Source of the DNA: SLSG01 sp041690235
GTDB lineage: Bacteria; Bacteroidota; Bacteroidia; Bacteroidales; UBA7960
Assembly (NCBI GenBank): GCA_041690235.1
Contig: JAWLHS010000077.1
Span: 1-9,704 of the forward strand
Direction: 5' to 3'
DNA length: 9,704 nt
Part shown: positions 1 through 5,508 of the stretch, piece after piece
How positions within the stretch are numbered: position 1 is the first letter of the stretch
Layout: the number at the start of each line of letters is the position of its first letter
Notes under the pieces: model-generated
Databases searched by the model: none
The model's input: only the letters and a program-made list of their open reading frames with translations
Told to the model about the DNA's origin: nothing
Position numbers and translations under genes: made by a program

Positions 1-320
1 AAATCAATCAACACCTTTGCCCGGCTATCGTCCATCGGCAAAGCAAAGCCGTAACGTTCAATGCCTTTTTTGTTGCCCAGGGCCTTGCGAAATGCCTGTC
101 CCAGGGTGATGGCCGTATCTTCGACGGTATGATGGGCATCGATGTGCAAATCGCCCTTTGCTTCCACATCGAGGTCGAACAATCCATGGCGGGCGATTTG
201 TTGCAGCATATGGTCGAAAAAGCCGATGCCAGTGGCAATATTCGCCCTCCCGCTTCCGTCCAGTCCCAGGCGTATGGTGATATCCGTTTCGGCGGTCTGG
301 CGCCTGACGGTTGCCGTTCG
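1..320 (-). other. hisB: HisB (imidazoleglycerol-phosphate dehydratase) domain of the fusion, N-terminal half only
   Basis: This part of the fused frame starts at RTATVRRQTAETD (residue 452), where free-standing dehydratases usually begin, and runs off the left edge inside the conserved MDDSRA...LIDF stretch. The first Mn-binding motif (H510, H514, H515, E518) is intact; the second half of the enzyme and the stop codon are outside the window. In many Bacteroidota and in enterobacteria this domain follows a HAD-type histidinol-phosphatase domain with a DxD motif. None is present here, so the step-8 phosphatase is not encoded in the visible sequence. Confidence 0.85.
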
Positions 321-1673
321 CGAGGGCAGGGATAGGGGATGCGTTAGCGACGAAGAGAGGGAGGCGGCCGTTTTGTTTGCCTGATCCCCGTCGGACACGT
401 TGCCGGATGTACTGCCGGGGTCACTGCCGGATCTACTGCCGGGGTTGTTGCTGGGGTCGCTGCCGGGGTCACTGCCGGATCTACTGCCGGGGTTGTTGCT
501 GGGGTCGCTGCCGGGGTCACTGCTGGATCTACTGCCGGGGTCACTGCCGGATCTACTGCCGGACTCGCTGCCGGGCTTTCCGAGCTTCTTCCAACCCGCC
601 AGCAATTGCCCGTTCTCGTCCTGCGTGCCAATGGTAATGCGCAGGCAACCCTGGCATCCGGGCTCGGTGGTTCGGTTGCGGACCACCAACCCGTGAGCGG
701 ACAGGTGGTTGTAAACGGTGCGGGCATCGGAAGTTTTGACCAGAAGAAAGTTGGCCTTTGAAGGGTAGACCTTTTCAACCATCGGCATGGTTTGAAGGGC
801 TTCAGACAAGCTATTTCTTTCCATGATGGTCTGCCTGATGGAGATCCTGTATTCTGCGTAGTTGTTCAAGGCCTTTACGGCCAGCTCACAAGCCGGTCTT
901 CCGAGATTATAGGGGGCTTTGGCTTTGTTCAGAATGCCGATCAGTTCCGGGGAGGCAAATGCCACGCCGACCCGGGCCCCGGCCAGTCCCCAGGCCTTGG
1001 AGAAAGTTTGTAAAATCACCAGGTTGGGGAGGTTTTCCAGTTCAGGAAGCAGGCTCTCTTCCGGGCAAAAGTCGATATAGGCTTCATCGACCACCACAAT
1101 GCCACCAAAACGTTTTATGATCCCGGTCATGGTTTCCCTGTCCTGTGTATTGGCCGTCGGGTTGTTTGGGTTGCAGAGAAAAAGGACCCGGCAGGCGGGA
1201 TCCATGGCCCGGAATACGGCTTCGGCATCGATCATGAAGTGGCTGTCGAGGGGCACGGAAATGATTCCCAGATCATTGATGCGTGCGCTGACGGCGTACA
1301 TGCCGAAGGTGGGCGGAAAGACCATGATGCTGTCGGCCCCTGGGTTGGCAAAGCACCTCATGATTAAATCGATGGCCTCATCGCTGCCATTGCCCAGGAA
1401 AATTTGCTGTTGGCTGACGTTTCTGACGGCAGCCAGCCGCTCTTTCAGGATGTCCTGGGCAAATTTGGGATAGCGGTTGATGCCCTCGGGCAAACCGTTC
1501 AGGGCTGCGGGCTGTTCGTTGGCGTCCAGGAAAATGGCTTCCTCCGGGTCCCCTGTAAATTCATCCCGGGCGCTCTGATAAGGTTTGAGTCTACGGATAT
1601 TCTCCCTGATCAGGGCATTCAGGTCAAATGAGCTTGCGTTTTTCCCTTTGTCGGGTGTGTTACTGGCATTCAT
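1..1673 (-). CDS. hisC-hisB: HisC-HisB fusion: histidinol-phosphate aminotransferase + linker + imidazoleglycerol-phosphate dehydratase (3' end beyond window)
   Basis: Seen: one open frame of 557 codons from the ATG at 1673 to the left edge, checked codon by codon with no stop. Residues 1-366 are a full HisC, a PLP-dependent class I/II aminotransferase: RENIRRLKPY near the N-terminus, FLDANE, NPNNPT from residue 168, VVVDEAY with Asp196, and the PLP lysine in TFSKAWG at Lys226. Residues 367-451 are a Gly/Ser/Asp/Pro-rich linker. From residue 452 the frame matches the HisB dehydratase: FFDHM at 485-489 and the metal-binding HxxxHHxxED motif at 510-519. Known: the dehydratase makes imidazole-acetol phosphate (step 6), which HisC transaminates using glutamate (step 7), in the cytoplasm. 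Inference: one polypeptide carries both activities. No ATG lies in the linker that could start HisB separately. It sits 21 nt after hisD, so it is co-transcribed. Oddity: no HAD phosphatase domain precedes the dehydratase. Domain assignments are secure; fusion in the living cell depends on the repeat being assembled correctly. Confidence 0.88.
   Translation of the reverse strand, partial: MNASNTPDKGKNASSFDLNALIRENIRRLKPYQSARDEFTGDPEEAIFLDANEQPAALNGLPEGINRYPKFAQDILKERLAAVRNVSQQQIFLGNGSDEAIDLIMRCFANPGADSIMVFPPTFGMYAVSARINDLGIISVPLDSHFMIDAEAVFRAMDPACRVLFLCNPNNPTANTQDRETMTGIIKRFGGIVVVDEAYIDFCPEESLLPELENLPNLVILQTFSKAWGLAGARVGVAFASPELIGILNKAKAPYNLGRPACELAVKALNNYAEYRISIRQTIMERNSLSEALQTMPMVEKVYPSKANFLLVKTSDARTVYNHLSAHGLVVRNRTTEPGCQGCLRITIGTQDENGQLLAGWKKLGKPGSESGSRSGSDPGSRSSSDPGSDPSNNPGSRSGSDPGSDPSNNPGSRSGSDPGSTSGNVSDGDQANKTAASLSSSLTHPLSLPSRTATVRRQTAETDITIRLGLDGSGRANIATGIGFFDHMLQQIARHGLFDLDVEAKGDLHIDAHHTVEDTAITLGQAFRKALGNKKGIERYGFALPMDDSRAKVLID
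402..575 (-). repeat. In-frame tandem repeat encoding the HisC-HisB linker
   Basis: Two identical 48-bp copies occupy 421-468 and 469-516. Each is made of two related 24-bp halves. A third half-copy with one changed base follows at 517-540, a further 22-bp match starts at 541, and a degenerate partial copy lies at 402-420. Every period is a multiple of three, so the frame is preserved. On the minus strand it encodes runs such as GSRSGSDPGS and SDPSNNP, hydrophilic and probably disordered. Exact identity between neighbouring copies suggests recent duplication and makes copy number liable to vary or be mis-assembled. The pattern is not the RTX nonapeptide (GGxGxDxxx). Confidence 0.9.
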
Positions 1674-1694
1674 TGGGTATGGGCGTTTGGTTGT

Positions 1695-3035
1695 TTATTT
1701 TGTGGGGTTGCCTTGTGGGATTTGTGGGGATCCCATATCCGGCTGTTTGCGCGGTGGTTCCGCTTCGTTTTTCTGGGGTTTAAGCCTGATGGTGACTGCG
1801 TTGGCGTGGGCCTGCAATTGCTCCGCCCTTGCCATTTCCGTCACTGCCGGAGCAAGCGACTGCAAGCCTTCCCTGGTGATTTCCTGAAAGGTGATGCTTT
1901 TCATAAAGGCCATGGCCGTGATTCCACTCCAGGCCCTGCTGAAGCCCCCGGTCGGGAGTGTGTGGTTGGTTCCGCTGGCATAGTCCCCGGCCGATTCGGG
2001 CGTGAACTTACCCAGGAATACTGACCCTGCATTGTTGATTTTTTGGGCCATTTCCCGGTGGTTCTCTACCGATAGGATTAAGTGCTCGGGTCCGTAAAAG
2101 TTGCTGATCTTCACGGCTTCATCCAAACTGTCCACCACGATGGCCAGGCTGTTTTCAAGCGTTTTGAGGGCCATCTCTTTTCGCGGGAGGTCCCCGACCT
2201 GGTCCTTCACATTTGCCAGGGTTTTTTCCACGATCTCCATGGAAGTGGCCAGCAGAACCACCTGGCTGTCCACCCCATGTTCGGCCTGGGAAAGAAGGTC
2301 GGCCGCAATAAAGGCAGGGTCAGCAGTATGGTCGGCAATGACCATCACTTCCGAAGGGCCGGCCGGCAGGTCGATGGCTATTCCCCGCCCGGCCAGCTGC
2401 ATTTTTGCCGCGGTAACCCAGGCATTGCCCGGCCCGAACACCTTGTCGGTCCGCGGAATGCTTTCTGTTCCCAAAGCCATGGCGGCGATGGCCTGGGCCC
2501 CTCCCACAGCAAACACCCTGATATTAAAGAGGCCAAGGGTGTAGAGCAAACCGGGAGAAGCCCCCGGGGGGGTGCAGGCGATGATCTCCCCGCAGCCGGC
2601 CAGGCGGGCAGGGACGGCCGTCATCAGCACGCTCGAAAGGAGGGGGGCGGTGCCCCCCGGTATGTAAAGCCCCACTTTCCCGATGGGCACATAGCGCAGA
2701 CTGCAACGGACACCTGGCATTGTTTCCACCTCGACCGGACCGTGCAACTGGGCGCGGTGGAATGCTTCGATGTTTGCTATGGCCAGGGCAATGGATTCTT
2801 TCAATGGGGCATCCACCTGGTCACCTGATTTGCGCATAATTTCGGGGGGGATCTCGAATCCGGATCCCTCATACCCGTCGATTTCAAAACAAATTTCTTT
2901 CAGGGCTGCATCCCCCCCCTGCTCAATTCTATTGATTATGTTTGCGACCACAGCCTCCACCTCTGGCTGCAGGGCTTCAGGGCGCTTAAGAATTTCCGGG
3001 TATTCCGTCCGGTCAATGCTTGAAAAAATCTTCAT
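1695..3035 (-). CDS. hisD: Histidinol dehydrogenase
   Basis: This enzyme performs the last two oxidations of histidine synthesis, L-histidinol to L-histidine, with two NAD+ and a zinc ion, in the cytoplasm. The 446-residue product keeps the key positions, offset by about nine from the E. coli enzyme: zinc ligands Gln250 and His253 (SQAEHG), Asp351 (ESAGDYASGTNH) and His410 (EQLQAH); the catalytic pair Glu317-His318 (YGPEHL); and FGPGN at 200-204. A stop codon sits directly before the ATG at 3035, so the start is well fixed and hisD is not fused to anything upstream. It lies 292 nt after hisG and 21 nt before hisC, as expected for a hisG-D-C-B operon. Oddity: about 25 residues beyond the usual end (residues 422-446) form a Pro/Gln/Lys-rich tail encoded by DNA with three short ttgtggg repeats (1700-1729). 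Confidence 0.97.
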   Translation of the reverse strand: MKIFSSIDRTEYPEILKRPEALQPEVEAVVANIINRIEQGGDAALKEICFEIDGYEGSGFEIPPEIMRKSGDQVDAPLKESIALAIANIEAFHRAQLHGPVEVETMPGVRCSLRYVPIGKVGLYIPGGTAPLLSSVLMTAVPARLAGCGEIIACTPPGASPGLLYTLGLFNIRVFAVGGAQAIAAMALGTESIPRTDKVFGPGNAWVTAAKMQLAGRGIAIDLPAGPSEVMVIADHTADPAFIAADLLSQAEHGVDSQVVLLATSMEIVEKTLANVKDQVGDLPRKEMALKTLENSLAIVVDSLDEAVKISNFYGPEHLILSVENHREMAQKINNAGSVFLGKFTPESAGDYASGTNHTLPTGGFSRAWSGITAMAFMKSITFQEITREGLQSLAPAVTEMARAEQLQAHANAVTIRLKPQKNEAEPPRKQPDMGSPQIPQGNPTK

Positions 3036-3129
3036 TCAGGTGATGTTTAATGGTTTTTAATGATCTGGGGGCATCCGGTATCCCGGACAGCCCATGTTGG
3101 TGATATTACCAGTGTTTGCCCGGGGCATA

Positions 3130-3318
3130 TCTGATTGCCCGATGGTCCGGCTTTACCACTTGGTNNNNNNNNNNNNNNNNNNNNNNNNNNNNNNNNNNNN
3201 NNNNNNNNNNNNNNNNNNNNNNNNNNNNNNNNNNNNNNNNNNNNNNNNNNNNNNNNNNNNNNNNCGGCTTTGCCCGATGGTCCGGCTTTACCAGTTGGTT
3301 CGGCGGTTCCCGATGGTC
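3130..3318. repeat. 18-bp tandem repeats in the hisG-hisD spacer, interrupted by the assembly gap
   Basis: Right of the gap, three successive 18-bp units are cggctttgcccgatggtc (3265-3282), cggctttaccagttggtt (3283-3300) and cggcggttcccgatggtc (3301-3318). Left of the gap, the same two unit types appear at 3130-3147 (first bases degenerate) and from 3148 into the gap. The two types seem to alternate, giving a 36-bp higher-order period. Because both gap edges lie inside the array, the true copy number is unknown and is probably what broke the assembly. Between the array and hisD (3036-3129) I see no gene, terminator or other recognisable signal. Confidence 0.85.
3165..3264. other. Assembly gap of 100 N
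   Basis: Exactly 100 undetermined bases, the conventional placeholder for a gap of unknown size. It lies entirely inside the 18-bp tandem array between hisG and hisD, so the real length, and even whether something other than repeat is hidden there, cannot be told from this sequence. Confidence 0.98.
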
Positions 3319-3327
3319 CGGCTGTTT

Positions 3328-4191
3328 TCAAACCACCATTTTTTCGATGGGCACCACCAGTATGCCCTGTGCCCCGGCTTCTTTCAGATTGCCGATCACT
3401 TCCCAGAAATCGGTTTCACTGATCACGGAATGCATGGAGGACCATCCGGGCAGGGCCAGGGGGAGGATCGTCGGACTTTTCATTCCGGGTATCAGGGAGA
3501 TGATGGTGTCCAGGCTTTCGTTGGGGGCATTCAGCAGGATGTACTTATTGTTTTCGGCCTGTTGAACGCTCTGGATCCTGAACAACAGTTTATTGAGCAG
3601 GTTCGTTTTGGTGAGCGGCAGTTCAGGCCTGGCGATCAGCACCGCTTCGCTTTGCAGAACGGTCTCTACTTCTTTCAAGCCATTGCTGATCAGGGTTCCC
3701 CCCGAGCTGACAATCTCAAAAATGGCATCTGCCAGTCCGAGTCCGGGTGTGACCTCCACCGAACCGCTGATGGGGTGAATGTCGGCATTTATTTTGTTGT
3801 CAATCAGGAATTGCTTCAAAATGTGAGGGTAGGAGGTGGCGATCCGTTTTCCATTGAGAAAGTCCCTGCCGGGATAATTCACCTCACGGGGAACGGCCAC
3901 CGAAATTCTGCACCGGGAAAAGCCCAAACGTTCAATGGTATCCACGTTGCAATTTTTTTCCAGCACCTCATTATAGCCCAGAATGCCTGCATCGGCCACT
4001 CCATCGGCTACATACTGCGGAATGTCGTCATCGCGCAGGAAGATGAGCTCCATGGGAAATCCACGCACGCTTGCCTTGAGGTGGTTGGTGCCGTTTTGAA
4101 TTTTGATGCCACATTTTTTCAGCAGGGCGAGGGACCCCTCGCTGAGTCGGCCGCTCTTCTGAATCGCCAGTGTAAACAATTGTTCGTTCAT
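3328..4191 (-). CDS. hisG: ATP phosphoribosyltransferase, long form (HisG-L)
   Basis: HisG catalyses the first committed step of histidine synthesis: ATP + PRPP to phosphoribosyl-ATP. The 287-residue length and single-gene layout mark the long form, which carries its own regulatory domain and needs no HisZ partner. The N-terminus MNEQLFTLAIQKSGRLSE is typical. The PRPP-binding stretch lies at 143-167 (SGSVEVTPGLGLADAIFEIV, then SSGGTL). Residues from about 212 to 287, ending in ILVVPIEKMVV, match the C-terminal ACT-like domain that binds histidine for feedback inhibition. The ATG at 4191 lies 18 nt downstream of the T-tract of the putative attenuator, so it is the first gene controlled by it. 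No Shine-Dalgarno sequence is apparent, as is usual in Bacteroidota. The stop at 3328-3330 is followed at once by the repeat array. Confidence 0.97.
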   Translation of the reverse strand: MNEQLFTLAIQKSGRLSEGSLALLKKCGIKIQNGTNHLKASVRGFPMELIFLRDDDIPQYVADGVADAGILGYNEVLEKNCNVDTIERLGFSRCRISVAVPREVNYPGRDFLNGKRIATSYPHILKQFLIDNKINADIHPISGSVEVTPGLGLADAIFEIVSSGGTLISNGLKEVETVLQSEAVLIARPELPLTKTNLLNKLLFRIQSVQQAENNKYILLNAPNESLDTIISLIPGMKSPTILPLALPGWSSMHSVISETDFWEVIGNLKEAGAQGILVVPIEKMVV

Positions 4192-4209
4192 TTGATCAGG
4201 ATTTTAAAT

Positions 4210-4245
4210 AAAAAAAAAGGATCCGCTGGTTGGCGAATCCCTTTT
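4210..4245 (-). terminator. Intrinsic terminator / attenuator upstream of hisG
   Basis: On the minus-strand RNA, GGGAUUCGC (4241-4233) pairs with GCGGAUCCU (4226-4218) across a six-base loop CAACCA. That gives nine consecutive pairs, two of them G-U, which four flanking A-U pairs can extend. Nine uninterrupted T residues (4218-4210) follow. This is a standard Rho-independent terminator pointing into hisG with only 18 nt to spare, a position that makes sense for attenuation. It follows the leader peptide stop by 24 nt. Confidence 0.85.
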
Positions 4246-4269
4246 CAGTTTGGATGAATATCGTTCTAT

Positions 4270-4347
4270 CTATTTTCCATACCCCGTCCGGTCCGCCATA
4301 AGCTGCAGATGATAATGATGGTGATGGATATGCCGGGTAAATGTCAT
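4270..4347 (-). CDS. hisL: His operon leader peptide (25 aa, six histidines)
   Basis: A short frame, ATG at 4347 and TAG at 4270-4272, encodes 25 residues: MTFTR, then HIHHHHYH, then a 12-residue tail ending in GYGK. Six of the eight central codons are histidine (five CAT, one CAC), far above chance. It lies just upstream of an intrinsic terminator and the first his gene. Known: the E. coli his leader peptide has seven consecutive histidines and senses charged tRNA-His by ribosome stalling. Inference: this peptide does the same job. It differs in having the run broken by Ile and Tyr and in its longer tail, whose coding bases include the proposed antiterminator strand. The symbol is given by analogy of position and composition, not sequence homology. 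No Shine-Dalgarno sequence is visible upstream. Confidence 0.85.
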   Translation of the reverse strand: MTFTRHIHHHHYHLQLMADRTGYGK

Positions 4348-4441
4348 GTAAAACTGTGGAATTTCCGAAAACGCTGTTTCTTTTCGGGGGTAAAATTAAA
4401 CAAATTCTTTAAACCACCGCTTTTTTTTAATGAACAATAAA

Positions 4442-4473
4442 CAGCAGGTACCCGGCATTGTTCAATGCCGCTG
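4442..4473 (-). terminator. Inverted repeat over the aroC stop codon, possible aro operon terminator
   Basis: CGGCATTG (4453-4460) and CAATGCCG (4463-4470) are perfect inverted repeats around TT. The RNA can form a seven-pair stem with a GAAC tetraloop. An outer CAGC/GCTG pair (4473-4470 with 4445-4442) could extend it past an eight-base bulge, followed on the minus strand by the T-rich TTTATTGTT. The aroC stop (4462-4464) lies inside the structure. The T tract is not continuous, so it may instead be an mRNA-stabilising hairpin. Confidence 0.4.
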
Positions 4474-5454
4474 ACTATTTCTTTTTTCGGCCAGCATTTT
4501 GAAGTCGGCCAGTGCGATGGCGGTGATCGCCTCAATAACCACGGGCACCCTCAGTGCGATGCAGGCGTCATGCCTTCCCTTGATCTCCAGTTCCTCTACC
4601 TTCCCGCTTTCAATCGAATAGGTCGATTGTTTTTTGGAGATGCTGGAAGTCGGCTTCACTGCCACGCGGAAAACCAGTTCGTTCCCGTTTGAAAGTCCGC
4701 CGGTAATCCCGCCTGCATGGTTTGTGGACGTTTTCCCGCTGTCATCCAAAATGGGGTCGTTATGCACGCTTCCCTTCATGGAAGCCGCAGCGAAACCCGA
4801 ACCGAACTCAATGCCTTTGATCGCTGGTACGGCGAATGCCAGGTGACTGATGACCGATTCGATGGAGTCGAAAAAGGGCTCCCCCCATCCCAGGGGTATG
4901 CCCTGTGCACGACACTCTACGAGTCCGCCGACCGAATCCCCCTCTTCCACAGCCTGCCCCACGGCCTGTTCGACATTGTCGTTGCCTCCTGCCCGGATCA
5001 GCCTGGCTTCGATGGGCGGATTGCCCAGGATTGTTTTTGCCAGGGTACCGGCCGCCACCAATGCCAGGGTCAGCCTCCCCGAAAAATGCCCACCCCCGCG
5101 GTAGTCGTTGAATCCCCCGAAGCGCTTCCATGCCACAAAGTCGGAATGTCCGGGACGGGGAATCCCGGCCAGTTTGATATAATCGGCCGGCTGGGTGTTT
5201 TTATTGGCAAAAAGGATGGTCAGGGGGGCTCCGGTGGTGTATCCATTGAAGCAGCCGGAGATGATTTCCGGCCGGTCCTCCTCCCGGCGGGGTGTGGTGC
5301 CTTTGGCGCCGGGTTTACGGCGTTCCAGATCCGGTTCCAATACGGCTTCGCTGAAAGGGATGCCGGGCGGACAACCGTCGATGGTGACACCCACCGACCG
5401 GCCGTGCGATTCCCCGAAAATATGCATGCGGAACAATCTTCCAAATGTGTTCAT
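4462..5454 (-). CDS. aroC: Chorismate synthase
   Basis: Converts 5-enolpyruvylshikimate-3-phosphate to chorismate by anti-1,4 elimination of phosphate, needing reduced FMN. The 330-residue protein begins MNTFGRLFRMHIFGESHG; GESHG (14-18) holds the N-terminal catalytic histidine (His17). Other family marks are RPGHSD (100-105), FNDYRGGGHFSGR (115-127, with the second conserved histidine His123), GGLSNGNE (252-259) and the C-terminal signature GRHDACIALRVPVVIEA (293-309). It is a little shorter than the usual ~350-360 residues but no core motif is missing. It follows aroA by 54 nt and uses that enzyme's product, so it is probably the last gene of the aro operon. The ATG at 5454 was chosen because the conserved N-terminus starts right there; AAGG precedes it very closely. 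An inverted repeat covers its stop codon. Confidence 0.97.
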   Translation of the reverse strand: MNTFGRLFRMHIFGESHGRSVGVTIDGCPPGIPFSEAVLEPDLERRKPGAKGTTPRREEDRPEIISGCFNGYTTGAPLTILFANKNTQPADYIKLAGIPRPGHSDFVAWKRFGGFNDYRGGGHFSGRLTLALVAAGTLAKTILGNPPIEARLIRAGGNDNVEQAVGQAVEEGDSVGGLVECRAQGIPLGWGEPFFDSIESVISHLAFAVPAIKGIEFGSGFAAASMKGSVHNDPILDDSGKTSTNHAGGITGGLSNGNELVFRVAVKPTSSISKKQSTYSIESGKVEELEIKGRHDACIALRVPVVIEAITAIALADFKMLAEKRNSQRH

Positions 5455-5508
5455 CCTTGTTTGGCTTTTTGTTATTCATAAATGTTTTTCATTGTTCACC
5501 ACCAGGGG

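Larger units (their letters stand above)
4192..4461 (-). promoter_or_regulatory. his operon leader region with attenuation architecture
   Basis: This 270-nt stretch between aroC and hisG holds no conventional gene. In transcript order it contains a 114-nt AT-rich segment where the his promoter should lie, a His-rich leader peptide (4347-4270), a linker, and an intrinsic terminator (4245-4210). A segment inside the leader gene, TGGCGGA at 4298-4292, can pair over seven base pairs (one G-U) with TTCGCCA at 4237-4231, which forms part of the terminator's 5' arm and loop. That pairing would compete with the terminator. Inferred logic: scarce charged tRNA-His stalls the ribosome on the His codons, the alternative pairing forms and transcription continues into hisG. 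I could not identify a convincing Bacteroidota promoter (TTTG / TAnnTTTG). Confidence 0.75.

Noticed and set aside
396..398. GTG in the linker as a separate start for HisB
   Set aside because: It is the only plausible alternative start codon noted between the domains (no ATG is present), has no ribosome-binding signal and would still be in the fused frame. It does not argue against a fusion.
367..451. Linker as a calcium-binding RTX repeat
   Set aside because: The residues are Gly/Asp/Ser-rich, but the GGxGxDxxx spacing is absent and the unit is 8 or 16 residues.
311..778. Several open frames on both strands over the linker, rich in CRG/LPGS or DPAVTPA repeats
   Set aside because: They are the 24/48-bp repeat read in other frames. 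The conserved HisC and HisB sequence on both sides fixes the true minus-strand frame.
2082..2828. Plus-strand open frame of 248 codons
   Set aside because: It lies antisense within hisD, has no recognisable domain, and hisD itself is complete with all catalytic residues.
4210..4245. The hairpin as a simple terminator of the aro operon
   Set aside because: It lies downstream of a His-rich leader peptide and ends 18 nt before hisG, so attenuation of hisG fits better than termination of aroC some 220 nt away.
4348..4461. Bacteroidota-type promoter for the his operon (for example TAATTTTA, or TTTG near the middle)
   Set aside because: No TTTG / TAnnTTTG pair with the expected 19-21-nt spacing was found. 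The promoter probably lies here, but I cannot place it.
4717..5481. Plus-strand open frame of 254 codons
   Set aside because: Antisense shadow of aroC in GC-rich DNA with no protein family resemblance.
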